Source: Chalciporus piperatus (Eukaryota > Basidiomycota > Agaricomycetes > Boletales > Boletaceae). From it: 64,000 nt of DNA. The notes under the pieces are model-generated. The model had not been told where the DNA came from, did not search any database, and saw only the letters and a list, made by a program, of their open reading frames with translations. The stretch covers positions 104,597 through 168,596 of the forward strand of contig JBBPTG010000047.1 in assembly GCA_038093975.1 (NCBI GenBank). The letters are read 5' to 3'. The position numbers and the translations under genes are program-made. This document shows, piece after piece, positions 24,670 through 37,909 of this stretch (position 1 is the stretch's first letter; each line of letters opens with the position of its first letter).

Positions 24670-27600
24670 TCAACCCCTGACACGTTCATGAGGCTCCTGC
24701 CAAGGAACACCTGTCGCGACATCAGCCATCGAACCTTGGGTGATGCTCACCGAGAGCAAGCGAGACAAACCTAAAATCTGAAATATCTCTTCTTCAGTCT
24801 CTGATGCAATGATGGTTCCTACAAAACACGTTACATGATCCTTTTTGTATCAAAGCGAACTTCAACATACCTTCACATGTCTTCTTCTGTCTGTCGTGCG
24901 AATCACGCACGACCCCTGCATAGAGTCCGCGTTGGTTGAGTGAGTATCCATGCTTGTTAGCTTTCAATCGCATCGAACGATTGAACTGTGTGAATAAGCT
25001 CCATGAGCGAACGCACCGTGCTGCAAAGAAACGCACTTACAATATCATCTCCCTATGAGACGCAAGACAAGACAACCCGAACTCAACAGATACGGGTGTC
25101 AATGTTGCAGAAGAGCTTACCGTATAGTAAAGCAGCGCAGCTCCTCTACTCTCCCAGGGTACGCACAAAAAATCGATTCTGCGTCGCTTCACGCCTGGAT
25201 CAGGCAGTTTGCAGAGTCCGCGATAAATTAACTCGAGGTCTGAGAAGTCCTCGGGTATCGCAAGGTCTTCAGTTAAGATCCCGGCGCTATGTAGTTGCCC
25301 AAGCAAGGCAAGCAGAGTTCCTGTCGAGTAATTGGTTAATCATAGGTTTGTGCGATGACTTTGATCCGGCGTACCTTGATGCGTTTTGCCGTCTGAAGTT
25401 GGCCGAGTGATCAAGATGTCAATATCTCCACAATCAGCTTTGCCTCTGCATTGCGTAAGCAACAACAACTCGTCAGTAGTTCACCATGATGCGCACCGCC
25501 TATAACTGCCCATGATCTCAATGAAAAGCTTGTCATCGATAGCAAGTGCTGCCTCGGGTGTTAGCGATTCAACGAGGTACTCTGGTTATAGAGCACACCG
25601 ATGGGTTTGATCATCTCGAAAATCCTCCTCGCTTCTTCGCGTGGCATTCTCGAGTTGATGTCTACAAAGAGAATTGTTTGCTGGCGGTAGATGGCGTCGA
25701 AGAACTCTACCGACCTTCATAATACTTCAAGCCAATTTCTTGAACCGCAGACAACTTCAACCCGCCTTTCCTTGCTCTGACGTCATCCAGCGTTCGAAGC
25801 CCACTCGCAAACCAGGCAAAGGCAGTCTGGCGACCTGGACGGACGTCGAACCAGAGCGAAAATAAGGAAATTTATGAGTACTTACCGACGCCATATATCC
25901 CCTGAAATATCCTAGTGGACTCGATGTCGTCTGTATGCTCATACTTGATGCGCCTGAGGTCGCCAGTATTGATGATCTCCATAATCTGTGCTCAGTCGGT
26001 TAACGAACAAGAAAGTCACACCATCCTCCGCTAACAGCGCACCTTCAATGCAGTCTTCTCTCCCACTCCATGGATAGCACGAGCTTCGCCAAAAGATCTT
26101 ATTGGCTTTAGATGGTTGCGCAATGCGGGAATACCTGCGTCATCATGAGTAATGGGAAAACACAGTGGCGAAGACAAATACATTTTCCGTAACTGTACGC
26201 ACGCCACCGATCTTCCTCAGATGGCTTTGCTTTGTGAAGTTCCCTGAGTTCTTCCAGCTAAGGTGCTGTAAGCCACGGAATGGTGACGGATAAAAGTAGA
26301 TACCTTGTCGACAATATGTTGGTTGACGCAGGCACCTGGCTGGCGACTCGGACCTTTCATATCACATGCAAAACCCTGCGTAGTAGTAGAGCCAGAGAAA
26401 GATTAGCAATGTCCGATGTTCCACGAAAAAAGCGCATACCCTTCTTGGCACTGGTCCAGGATGATCTTCAAACTCTTCGACGTCATCATCCGAGTCTGAA
26501 ACATCTCGACTCCACTAAACGGAGAGTTGAGCGGATATCGATGATCATAAGGAGGACTCCTTGCCTGTGCTTCGCGCTCAGCCCTCGCTTGAGCATAATA
26601 CTCTGCAAGCGGATCTTCTTTGACCGACGGCTTGCCTTGTGCCTCTGGCTCAGCGGCTTTATGAGCACTGGCGGGTCTAAAATCGAGTGGAGGTGGAGGT
26701 AAAACTGTGAAGGGAGAGCCACCACGTTCTTCGACTTCGGCTCGTTTTGTCTCCTGGGAAAAAGTACTCGAGGTAGAATCAGCATCAAACAGTGAGCGCC
26801 TAATCACCCCGATAAGAAACATACGAGATTTGACTGATATCAGCGCTGAGGTCCCCTGCACTGCCAGCATGGTCACGACTCCCTTTCCCGCCCTGCTTAT
26901 CGTGACGAGCATGTTGCCATTTCCGACCAGCGTCAATGCGTTCCGGAAACGCAGCGTGCAAGAACTCGAAGTCCATCAAATCGTCCTCGTCTCTGTTGTC
27001 ATTCTCAGCAGCCCTTCCCTTGCCCTTGATGTCAGTAATTGTCTTCCCCCTCCCCGTCTTTCCGTAACCCGAGATGACCCAGCTCCATTTGACGGTGGGG
27101 ATGTGGTCTGGTATCTCTGACAAAGATTTTAACGATAAAGCCTGCAGGGTAGGGCGAGCTGTTGTATCTGTGACGATGTGCGTCACGATGCTTGGCTCAT
27201 ACTTCGGAACCAGTGTCCCCCCATGCTTCACGATCTGCGGGATGTGCCGTTAGCACAATCCACTATTGGAAACGATATGAACTGTGGAGATAGTCGAAGC
27301 GTGCAACGTAGTGCTATCTGGTCAACTCGGAAGAATGTGGCGGCACTATTAAGCAGATAAAAGCAAAAATCGACCACCCACATATTCCATGCGTCCGCGC
27401 GTTCGAGTACTCGCATATAGCATGTCACCGCCGACGTAGAAAATGCGCTTCCCATGGAGGTGGTTTACCTTGTCCTCGTTCCGGACAGAAATGTCGAAAC
27501 CCGACTGAAGCTTCTGAGCGTACTCCAGCGGGGTGACCAGCTTGGGCTTTTCTTTCACTTTCTTACTGTTACTAACGATCGTAGACGACTTCTTGGTCTT

Positions 27601-28994
27601 CCTTGTGCTACCCACCGTTTTACGTGGCTTTGGTTCCTTGGTATTGACGGCGGGAGGTTGTGCATCAGGAACAGCAGTGTCAGAGGTCTCCGCCATAGCA
27701 CTTGACGATCGGGGTGGTGTATAACTAGGGCTCGTTATGTTGCTCATATCTGGACAGACTTCGGTATGAAAACCTGCTGGGCTTCGGGAAACCGGGTGTT
27801 CTCTAGCACATCTAGCCTCGTGCGTGTCGTGACTTGGTCTAGAAGGTGATCGTGCAGTAGTACTGTGTCGAATACCTGCCGTGGATGCAAAGGGAGGGAC
27901 GTGTCCAGCGTGTGATTCCTCTGAGAATTCGACGACATCTCTGGAGTGACCATCGAGTGCGGTGGAGTCGAAGGCAGATGCATTGATGTGCAATGAAACT
28001 GGAGCGGGTGATGACGAGGAAGCCCTGTCACGCGTGAGGGTGGGCAAAGTGTCAAATTGTCCTCTTGGTGAGGTCTGGAGCACCCTCGACGCCGAACTGC
28101 GGGTGCCATCGAGATCCAACGATCTAGATGGTGTCTGAGCCGTCTGGCTTTGTGCGAACCAGGTTGTCGGATCTCGATCTTCCTTGGGGAGTAGATCAGT
28201 GGAGCAAGAAACGTTGTTTTGATCATTTCTTCGCGAATGCTGTGGAGACAGCCCGGTGCTAACAAGGTTAAGCGAGGAATGTTCCGGGGAAAGGTCGACG
28301 GGGGACCTTCTGTTTCGTGGTTGTGTTGTCCTCGAGGTGATGGAATTTGGAACGCGACCACTTGGGATGGAGGTGCGAAGAGGGATCGAATGGCCATGCG
28401 TCGTTTTCCGCCTCTTTGAACCACTAGGGCATGCTTTCAGCATCATGCCATGTGATTGGATCAATGAAATGAAGCGGAGAGAGAGACGCACAGGGAAGAG
28501 GGTTCGGACGAGACCCCGGGAACTACATATCTCACTCCTTCGCCGGTCGGACTCCTCTTTTCTCTGTTACTCCTGTTCTCCGAGAACACGGGTCCGTGCC
28601 TCCTGAAGGCGGAACGGTCAAGCCGTGTTGGTAACATCATGGTTTTAAATATCCAAGGCTTACTGTGTATCATCGTTGAGTTTAGAGTTTGGGACGATTT
28701 GGGGCTCATGGTCTCTCTGGGGTGACTGGGATGACGCGGTGGAGCTATCGCCCAGTAGATCTCCTGCCTGCATGCCGGCACTAGGAACACTGATCCCTTC
28801 CGAGGGTTTGTCATAGCCTTGTGCTCCACTGGGGACGGAGGCAAATTCATGAGTGCGATAACAGTTATGAGTCTTATACCATACCACTTCTTCTGTGTGG
28901 CTTTGAGACGTGCTCGGATGTATTCATCTACATCCTCGTCTGGCAGGCCCATCCGTCTGTCTTGTTCTGCGAAGAATTCGTCGATGTCGCTCAT
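24670..28994 (-). CDS. PolX-family DNA polymerase (lambda/Pol4-like) with BRCT domain
   Basis: The start MSDIDEFFAEQD is followed by a long disordered region with Ser/Thr/Pro and Lys-rich stretches, then a BRCT domain (KRIFYVGGDMLY to IPTVKWSWVISGYG, about 27060-27440). The C-terminal half is a PolX core: KGFACDMKGPS, the helix-hairpin-helix AIHGVGEKTALK, the fingers/palm GLKLSAVQEIGLKYYEDINS, the catalytic pair in CGDIDILITRP, the third Asp in RRRIDFLCVPW, and the thumb DDIFNRSMRLKANKHGYSLN. It ends PWQEPHERVRG at 24670. All three catalytic aspartates are present. By family it fills short gaps in base-excision repair and non-homologous end joining in the nucleus. About 15 introns are present. 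Confidence 0.9.
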
Positions 28995-30321
28995 TAGTAG
29001 TATGATGATTTCATATGGCTGGGGGAGAGCTAGAATCGCGTTTAGGGGAACAACCTTGGAAAAGAATTGTCAGGAACACACAGACCACGTGATGTCCACA
29101 CGTCAAACGCGCCCCAAAAATACTCCAACGGAAGCAAATAATGGCGATCGGAATGCTCACCAAGTTAACCAAAAATCGAAACTTCAGGCCTCTAAGGTGA
29201 GCCTGCCACAGGTTTTCTTGACTATCCAAGCCGAGGGAAAGTGACCACCGAATATTTAAAGGAAAAGATTCATTGATGCTGTAGGCTGCCGGTCACCTGA
29301 GTGATGTCAGTCTCTGTGACTCCCCTCCATCATATTACAGGCGCGGGTATGCTGTACAGGTGTGTTGTTCCTGAGAATCGCACACGAGAATACTTAACTG
29401 ACCGCAGTTCGACGGCTTTTAACGGCGGCTAGTTTTTGCGGTACCGCGTGAACTTGACTCCAAACGAGGCACCTCAGTGGGCGACCTTAGCTTGTCCTCT
29501 GAGGTGTCGTCTCTTTATACTTACTAGGAAGTCATTCGTGAGAGCTTGGAGAAATAGTAGTGCATCACGTTCGGCAAGGAAAACATACTTGACTGATTTC
29601 AGACTCTGAATCTGAAATATGCTATGGTCGTCGTCCTACGGCAGTCCAGCTGAAAACGCCACGTCTTCAAGCGTGAACGAGGCCAAGGCTACGGGGTCTA
29701 AATCCAACTCCAAGCTCGACAACCTTGTTTATCATCCGAGGCGGTTCCGCTGATCACGTAACGGGCTGTACGTGCTTTCCTCCCACCGCCATTTCGCTCA
29801 TGAAATTTTTGGTTCCTGTTGTTCAACGCGAGTCTTCCCGCATTCAGATTTGCTGATCCCTCGCCACTGATCGATGGGTCGTTCTGTCCAACAATAATTG
29901 GTCCTTTTGTTTTGTTTCATCTTATCGTGACATGTGGCGCGCAAGATCTGAGTATACTGGACCCACGCGGACCCAATCACTCAGCGATCCAATTCGTCCA
30001 ACTCTTCTCCATATTCCCCGCTTCCCAATACCAACCTCACCTGTCCCCCATATTCCTTCTTTTCCCCCCGGCAGATATCGCATCTTCCGGGCCCACATAG
30101 ACGTTGTCCTGGACCTTTCCCATCCAGAGCTGTCTTCACCAGGGACGCTTGTTTTGACCTCGTGCCCAGCTTCTACTCTGTTTCGCTGAGTTACTATCGG
30201 TATAAAACTCAGTAGTTGCAGCGGCGTCCAATTTGTGTCTTGCCAACAAACAATCATCTCCATCAAACCCAGTGCGCACACAGTTCCGCTTTGGCTGCCA
30301 CGCTCTCTCCTTCTTCATCTC
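28995..30321. other. Divergent promoter region
   Basis: Lies between the polymerase and methyltransferase starts. A pyrimidine-rich stretch (about 30010-30130) precedes the plus-strand gene. No further gene was recognised. Confidence 0.5.
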
Positions 30322-31644
30322 ATGGCGATTGAATTGAATAACCGCCACAATTTACAGGATGACGACAATCCAGCAGTGGATGGAATCTCCCCATCCGGAA
30401 TGTTGAACTCTGGAGGCTCTGAGGAGGACGACGACGGTTCTTCGGATACCTCGTCAGTCCTGACCGAAGTCGGAGCAGACGAGTTTTCTGGCCATTTTAC
30501 AGAACATGATGGCCGGCTCTTCCATTCTCATGGTGACTTGCCTTATCCTTTGCCTGTTGACGGCGCGGAACAAGGGGTGCGTCTCGTTTATCTCTGTTAG
30601 CGTGTCTAGCTAACTAATCCGTTCAGAGACTCAACGCGCAGCACAAGATTCTGCGCACCTTATTGGGCTCCGACTACGTTGGACCCGTCGCCGAAGCTTT
30701 AGCTTACGAGCCGGGAAGGCCAAAACGCGTCCTCGACCTCTGTACGGGGACCGGCCGATGGTACGTGATCTCTGCCGACTTGGCAATGATCGAGCTGATC
30801 ACCACGCGCTGGGCTCGTTTGATAGGCTAATGGATATGGCAAGTCAATTTGGACACGTTAGGTTCTCGGGCGTCGATATTGGTACGCATCCGTATAATCA
30901 CGTTGCCTCCATGCTGCATACTCATTCCTATTGGTTATTCACTCCTGTCGTCTAACTTAACAACTTCCAGTCCCTATCGCCACTAGGCGCCCCCTTCCCA
31001 ACGTTCAGTTCGAGATTCTCGATGCCACGAAGCCCCTTCGTTGGCGTGACGGAGTGATGGATTTCGTCCACGCGCGTAGTGTCTCGTTGGCGGTACGTGA
31101 GCTGTTTTTTTTGTGATATGATGTGTCATCTCAGCATTACATTCGTACACAGATACCCAACTATCCCGAGATGCTACTTGAGGCTGCCCGCGTCCTACGA
31201 CGTGGTGGCATTTTCTCTTCCGGCGAAATCGGCCGCTATGTTGCCTTCGCTCCTGGTTACCCAGGCAACCCGGCAGTTGATGCCCCCGGCGCCGTAAGGT
31301 TTTTCGAAGTCGTCAACGATCTCTTGGAACGCATTGGGCTTCACGAGATCAAGGACCGCATCCCTCACTGGTTGAGGGAAACTGGAGCGTTCACCGATGG
31401 TCGTATTCAGGAGCACCTTATTCCCATCGGAGAGTGGCACCGGTCTGCGCGCCAGAGGAGGTTAGGACGTGCCTACATAGAGGCGATGACGATCCTCGCG
31501 GACAGCTTGAAGCCGCTTCTCAGGGACCAGGGAGGCCTCACTGATCGGGCTATCAATGAGTTAGTCGCAGGTTACGTTCGTGACATGCGGTCCGTCCCTG
31601 GGCTGGTAGGCGTCTACCAGACCGTGTGGATGATCAAAGCCTGA
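30322..31644 (+). CDS. SAM-dependent methyltransferase (LaeA/UMTA-like)
   Basis: The ATG at 30322 opens an acidic, Ser-rich leader of about 85 residues. The class I methyltransferase fold follows over five exons: HKILRTLLGSDYVGPVAEAL, motif I LDLCTGTGRW (about 30733-30760, split by an intron), FSGVDI after strand 2, FEILDATKPLRWRDGVMDFVHAR, then ARVLRRGGIFSSGEIG. The C-terminal part (HEIKDRIPHWLRETGAF and VPGLVGVYQTVWMIKA) closes the fold. Such proteins in mushrooms are related to the LaeA-type regulators and to small-molecule methyltransferases; the substrate cannot be read from sequence. The gene appears intact. Confidence 0.85.
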
Positions 31645-32163
31645 GGGGTGTTTCGGTCTTGGATGCTATCGCCCCTTGCAACGAAACGTTTTTGATGAAC
31701 GCTGTCGACCGAATTTTGATTCGCGACATGCCTTTTCCTTGCTCTCTGTTGTGTAGTTCTTGTTCTTGTTTTCGTGCTTTTGTGCTTGCTTTGTCTTGTT
31801 CGTGTTGTCTTTGGTTTCGAAGTTTTTTCTTTCCTGTTCCGTTGCTGTCTACTGTCGAAAACTCATATCATGTATCGTCCAGCGCTGCGTATTGAACTTC
31901 ATTGTGTGTGATTCAGACTATTCCCCGCATTGCCTCCCTGCAACTGAGGTGATAGCCGTCCGCGGATAGTGGACCGAGGGCTCCATGGTGAGCTAGGTAC
32001 ATAACATCATTGAGTTGCTGTTGCCTTCCGGGGACACAACTCATCATATAGAAGCGGCTTCCCGGTAGAACAGACTAGGCTTCAAGATAACCCAGCTTGA
32101 CAAGGCGCTACGGAAAATTGCATCCATTTCGTAAGGCCGTGCGGGCCAGGTACCATGAAGCAC
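31645..32163. other. Intergenic, nothing recognised
   Basis: 3' flank of the methyltransferase (T-rich, about 31740-31850) facing the 3' end of a convergent GTPase pseudogene. Confidence 0.5.
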
Positions 32164-33210
32164 TCACTGCCTGGGATTTTGTCCAAAGAACAGAAGCGAA
32201 GCGCGCCTTGGGAATGTGATCTTCATGGTTTGCATCTCCTCGAACGTCTTCTGGAGCTGGTCGTTGATTTTATCGTATTTCTCCTGCAAACTCTTCGTTA
32301 AAGATGCATCGTTCTGCGCCTGAGTCTCCTCTGCGAGTTGCCTCAGCGTCTTCTTCTGCTCCGCAAGCAACCTCTGGAATCGAGAATACAAAGCCTTCCC
32401 AGCTTCTGTCTCGTTCAACCGCTTCTTTTGATCGACAGGTTCTTCCTGGAGGAGTAGAGCTTCGCCCCCGCCACCGAGGCCCATGAGCTCGCTCACGATT
32501 CCTCAAGCGGAATGGGAAGTATTGTCGAACCGTCTAGCGATCGCACCCGCCTTCATCAACTCGGCCCAGAATTCGTTTTTGAGCTGTGCCTCTCTCTCTT
32601 CTGCCGTTCTGCGGTCTCTCACAGCGTCCCACATTGTCGTCACCAAGCGCACACGCGGCCAAACATGTGAAGATTCTTGAGAGCGGAACCAGTCATCCGA
32701 TCGTCGGTGATTTGATGAAGGTAGATAATCCCGGTCAGATTAATGCCAGATCGATACCTTTGCAGATGGTCAGAATACAGACAGATAGTGAGCAGCCTAA
32801 TCCGCACATTTGTGCCAGCAAGTCAGCAATTTCCCTCAGTATTTGTGTGTCCGACCTGTAAGTGTCATCGAAACCAGGTACGTCGACAAGGACGAGACGT
32901 CGACCACGATGTTCCAGAGTATAAGGAGTAACACCTTGGGCAGTGGAGCGGAGTCTCACAGCTGTGTGCTACTCACCCCTCCAACTGAGGGTGATGAGCT
33001 GAGATTTATCAACGAGCGAATTTACTTTCATTGACATCTCCCTTACGTTGGTTTTTCCGGCTCCTGTTGGTCCCATGATGCTATGAACAGACGTTTAGCA
33101 TGGCAACAATGAACAGAACATGATACGCACGCAATGATGATGTCAGCCGTATGACCATCGAAAGAGGTGCGAGAGCGCACGCTAGGGGTGACAGAAATGT
33201 CACGGGACAT
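32164..33210 (-). pseudogene. AIG1-like GTPase pseudogene (GTPase A)
   Basis: This is a close copy of the intact gene at 38524-39697. A start MSRDISVTPS at 33210 leads to the P-loop IMGPTGAGKTN and the G3 segment VDVPGFDDT. An in-frame TAG follows the P-loop exon (about 32967, in RGE-stop-HTAVRLRS). A 25-nt deletion relative to the sister copy removes the end of FGRVCGDTAARRV (about 32660) and shifts the frame. A Trp codon is TGA in TSHSA-stop-GIVSEL (about 32505). The C-terminal coiled coil and basic-hydrophobic end (PRRASLLFFG) are still readable. Three independent lesions make it dead. Confidence 0.85.
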
Positions 33211-33371
33211 GGGATTTTTAGACTGGTAACGGGTGGTGTTTGATGGGGGATCCCGGGATGAGTCAGTGGCGGGAAGGGAGAGATGACGAGGCACGGGTCG
33301 GTCGAGCTGCGATGAAATATTCGAGGAAGATAGGCGATCCGGCACATGAGAAGAGGGCTGGGGAGACGAGA

Positions 33372-36260
33372 GAGAAAGGAAGCTCCGCAGAGGCCTAGGA
33401 GATGGGTACGAACATTTGTAATCTTGGAGGTTCCTTGGTCAAGACCAGAGATAGTGGATTGTAAGGCATCCCCGAGATGAGAAATCGCCGCGTGAACATC
33501 CTCAAGGTCTCCACGGTCCCCTTTCACCTCGAAACGTCTCAACAATGCAACATTGAGATTATTCAGCCGGTCACGTCTATCGAAATGGCCTCCTGGAAGT
33601 ATGAACCGCCCGCTTCAACTCCGGGATCAACTTGTCGAGGTCCGCTAAGGCTCCCGAGTTGATGACTCGGTATGTTTGGTACGATTGAGATATGAGTTCC
33701 GCAGCCTGATGTATGTGGGTACAAACATCACAAAAAGCTTGGATCTCCATGAAATGCTCCTCGATTTCGAGTGCAATGAAGTCTTCGCATCCCTGTTCCG
33801 TACCGACACAAGGGGGCATGAGCGAGATGAAGCAATGTCGCAGGTCGATCAGGATGACCAAAAGGACGCAACTCGAGCGCTTCTCGATATCGAGAAATAG
33901 GGGGAACGAGGTTTGTACCATCAACCTGGCAGCTAATACACTCAGCCGTCGCCAGATTGAACAGAACGACAGCGCGACCGTATGGATCGATGAGGCAAAC
34001 ATCGAGAGCACCTGTGAAGGGTCGCAAGCTGATGTCGAGATCTTCTTTCTGGTAGTTTAGTTGTGGTGGTGTAAGAGGGCATCGTGCCCTAGATCCGAGT
34101 CTGTTTCCCGTGCAGAGTCAGAAAACTCTTCCCACTCCGACTACCAAAGTCATCATCAGCGAGGTGGAGTTGTGACGGTAAGACCTTGCTTACGTTGGTA
34201 TCCTGATTGAGACGAGCTCCAAAATGACTGAACGGACGTCGCTCTATGACAGCAAGAAGTGAAGAACACCAGGGGGAGGCACCCCCATCCTCTGGCGACT
34301 GTGCAACACGTGCAGGGTCTCTAGCTTTTCCAAGGTGGGGTTAAGCTCGAAAGAGGCACATATCTTTACTGTAATGTTGACGGATTGATCGAAGGGACTG
34401 CAAATCATGAGCGATAAGAAGACAGACAAGCATAAGTGGTCTCACAGCGGAATCTGACCATTCCATTTGGCGACACCCCCGTTGATCAAAATCGATTTGT
34501 TTCGAGTTCTCTTTGTAGATCCATCAAACTGGAAACCGATATAAAAACCGACAGGGAGTCGTTGCAGACTAACATTGACGTCTTCGGCTCGGATCCCTGC
34601 AGTCCGGAGTTAACTCTTGCGCGAAAATCGAAGGACAGACAGATACGTGTTAAGATTATCTGGACATCGTCTCTTGGTAGTCTTGGACGGGAAAATCCCT
34701 CCAGATTGCGAGGCGGCAGGCCAGTGGATCTACTCCGAGTCGGTGATCCTTGTCGTTGAGCGATTGTGAGGTAGCGGTCTCTAACCTCCTCGCCGCCAGC
34801 GTGATCAGATGGCGGCAGGTGGAGACTCACCGCCTTCTCGTCAAGGAAACAGCACCTGCGAAGAATTAACAACTATTGATACCATGACGAAGATACGCGT
34901 ACCATTCTCATTCCACACGGCCACAGATTCGGAGTCACATCGCTTTGATAAGAAGGCAATCGGGCGGTCTTCGTACACCATGTGATCGTACGTGAGTTCC
35001 TTCTAGAAGACTGGTCAAGCGTGAATTTTAATGCAAAACAGTTACCAACCTCCGAGCTCGAGCATGCTTATCAACTGATCGTCGTGGGTAATGGCCACTC
35101 TGCCTCGGGATGCTGGCGAAACAGAACCGTTATCCAACGCTACTTTGATATTCCATCACGCAAACCTTGTCCAGGAAAAAACGGTTGATGACATCGGATG
35201 GGTGGAAGGGCTACCAGATAGTTCGGCCTCAGGGAAAGTGATATAAGTGATGACACCAACCTCGGATAATTGGGGTTCATGGTCAATCCCTGCGATGATG
35301 TGAGTCAGACTGCCGAGCACTCGGAAAGTGAAACGTCCGACCCACTTAGTTGAGGATTCCCCCGCAGTTGATGCAGCCATAGTAAGATCAAAAGTCGAAT
35401 AAATTTGATGAACGCGGCACGCCTTTGCTCTGGAACCAATTCGACCACGGGAGCTGGAGCCCACCATCTCGCAGGAATACTGAACCCACTGATGAGAACT
35501 GTTTGAATATTCCGTGGCTCCTCAGTATTGATAGGCCCACAGCGCCAATCAACGGGGAAAGAATGATCCCACCGCCGGTACAACCCAGTACTGTCATCCC
35601 CTCTCATCACCTTGCACTCGGGCCAGGAGCGTCACGGAACGAACCGAGAGTCCAAGCACGCGCCTTATAGACGCCCGTGATGAGGTAGAGGGAGTCGCGC
35701 CTGGCGTAGGCGCACCAATCGCGCCCCTGTTCCAATGCAATCCTGCGAAAGCATTCTGTTTCTTTGAGGACCTGATGCGTAGCACCGAAAGGGAGAATGA
35801 GGATAGCACTGCCTGTAGCTGCGGACGGGATGAATTCGTAGAGCACACTGAATACACAGTAAATTTGGTTGCATTCACCATTACTGTAACGTGACAAATA
35901 CCTCGGATTCGTGGTCTGGAGCTCCCGGTGGATACCACGGGAGCTTATAACACGCTCAGAAGGGCTTGAGTTCACAGTGGTGGTGATTTCCGCTGATTCA
36001 TCGAGATAGGTGGAGCAGAACTTGAAAGCGGCAGGTGGAGTCCGTCGAGCATTAAGCTCATGATCTGGAGAATGGTGGATGTTGAAAAGGACCTCGAACT
36101 CCCCTTCGCTGGTGACGAACCGAACATCGCCGATCTGAAGGCCCTCGTCTTGATAGGACTGGGGTAGAGTAAGGCTACTACCTGGTTCAGGAATACGCAG
36201 AGGAAATCCGTAAGATTGCTGTAGTTGTTTTGAGTACACATCTTGGAGGGAATCGCCCAT
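33372..36260 (-). pseudogene. C2-domain/TPR protein, C-terminus decayed
   Basis: The ATG at 36260 starts an N-terminal domain common in Agaricomycete hypothetical proteins (IGDVRFVTSEGEFEVLFNI, SAILILPFG, RDSLYLITGVYKARAW). Spliced exons continue through HPSDVINRFFLDKV and VAITHDDQL to a C2-like beta-sandwich (FYIGFQFDGSTKRTRNKSIL, about 34440-34570). The TPR part begins with DLDISLRPFTGALDVCLIDP and has GHPDRPATLLHLA. Two frameshifts (near 33800 and 33590) interrupt it, and the repeat array stops after about one and a half units at 33372. In the family, long TPR arrays follow. The N-terminal half may still be expressed, but the full protein cannot be made. It ends 160 bp from GTPase A on the same strand. 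Confidence 0.7.
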
Positions 36261-36841
36261 AGAGCGTTAGAGATTTTGCCCTTGTAATGCGAGGCTAAGA
36301 GTGTATGAAGCAGTAGAAGAGGAATGTGCAATGTGCTCGCCTTGCAGCCTTGGAAACCCAGTGCATCACACCCGGTTAAGTTCTAACTCCATCGCCGCAC
36401 AGCAAATTCCATGGTGATATGCATCAGAACCCGGCGGCGAGATACAAGGATGTCCCAGGGGAGAGCACAAATAGTAGACCTCAAAAAGTTCTCCAGATTA
36501 GTTCCTCACTCGAGTGAGCATGGAGGCCCGGGTGTGAGAAATCGAGAATAGTCCAAGGTTGCTCGCGACATTACTTTGAATTGCGACCAGCGTTGCTCTC
36601 CTCAACTTACTATTCACGGTTGGTCTGGAATACGCGTATTGATATCGACTAAGGGGTGGTGGATCAACCGGTGTGGAGCCTGAGGTATACGTAGCATCCT
36701 TCCTTGATATCACGCTACGTAAGGCCGAAAAAATGATATGTAGTCCATTCGAAAGCAAACATCTGTACTAATATTGTGTCAACATCGATTATCTTGAAAT
36801 ACGTGCACGATCCCTCTGAGTATGGGGCTCGCTGCAAAGCA
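36261..36841. other. Intergenic, nothing recognised
   Basis: Short stretch between the C2/TPR gene start and the end of the next GTPase. No gene or repeat seen. Confidence 0.45.
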
Positions 36842-37909
36842 TCAATCAGATGAGCCAGCGAGGTGAAGTATGGGTAGGTACATACCGCTTTGTCGTCTCC
36901 GGGACAGCCAGAGAAGCGCCCGCCTTCTCAAGGAGATCTTGAGATTGATAAACTCTTCGTACGTTCGCCGCTCCATCAACGCATCTACCCTATGGATCTC
37001 TGTCTGCAAAGTCTGCGCGAAATCATGGTTGCCCTGGGCTTTGGCTTCCTTCGCGAGCCGCCAAAGTTCCTCCTTCCGATCTTGAAGGAGTCTTTGAAAT
37101 CGAGCGTACAGTGCCCTTCCGGACCCGTGATCACTCGAACGGCTCTCTTGATCTTCGAGCTCGTCTTGGAGTGGCTCCCTCCCGTCGTCAAGGCTGAGGA
37201 GCTCGCTTACGATGTTCCAAGCAGAATTGGGTTGGTTGTCGAACCGCTTGACTACTTGGGCCCGGAAATCTTGTTTAAGCTCTTCCTCTCGCATCTCCGA
37301 CGTTGCGGTGTCCATTCCAAGGTCCCACATGGTCGTCAGTAAACATAATCTGTGGAATGCGACGCCAAAATGATGTCGAAACCTTAGGAGAGTCTTTTGC
37401 GGAGGGACATGGATGCGATTATCGGTGATTCGATGGAAATACAACAGCCACAAAAGATTGGCGTTGGATAGAGACCTTTTCACATATCAGAACATGCGCG
37501 GGCCAGCATCGTGTAGCAGCTCATACGTACTTCGTTTCTAACCACTCAGCTACCCTTGTGAACACACGATCATCATCCCAATGCCTGCTATCCAGTCCGG
37601 GAGTATCAAGGAAGTCCAGACGTCCCCTCGCATGGTTTACAGTGTATGGGGCGACATCTCGGGTGCCGCCATCCAGATTACCGTCTCCGCTGCCGACCGA
37701 TGTCCCAAGGATAGTGCTGACGAACTGATTATCTCTAAGAGGAGTGTGCAGGGTAAGCGAATTCTTGACTCACATGTGTCTTCCCAGAGCCCGTCGGTCC
37801 CATGAGACTGTACCAGACGTGACTCAGAATGATGGTGGTAACGACCAACGAATGTCGCTTACATGATGATTCCGCGGTCTGAGCTGTTGTCAGTGGTTCT
37901 CGAGGCCAT
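36842..37909 (-). CDS. AIG1-like GTPase with C-terminal coiled coil (GTPase C)
   Basis: The start MASRTTDNSSD at 37909 splices into the P-loop ILMGPTGSGKTH, then after an intron NQFVSTILGTSVGSGDG, and the G3 motif FLDTPGLDS. Next come the family segment LYFHRITDNRI and the G4-like CLLTTMWD, which replaces the usual NKxD. The C-terminal half is a charged coiled coil (YARFQRLLQDRKEELWRLA) ending in KISLRRRALLWLSRRR, a basic-hydrophobic tail. It is clearly more diverged than the A/B pair. The frame can be kept open with four introns; the end may lie in a further small exon below 36842. By analogy with GIMAP/AIG1 proteins it would be a membrane-associated GTPase. Confidence 0.75.
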
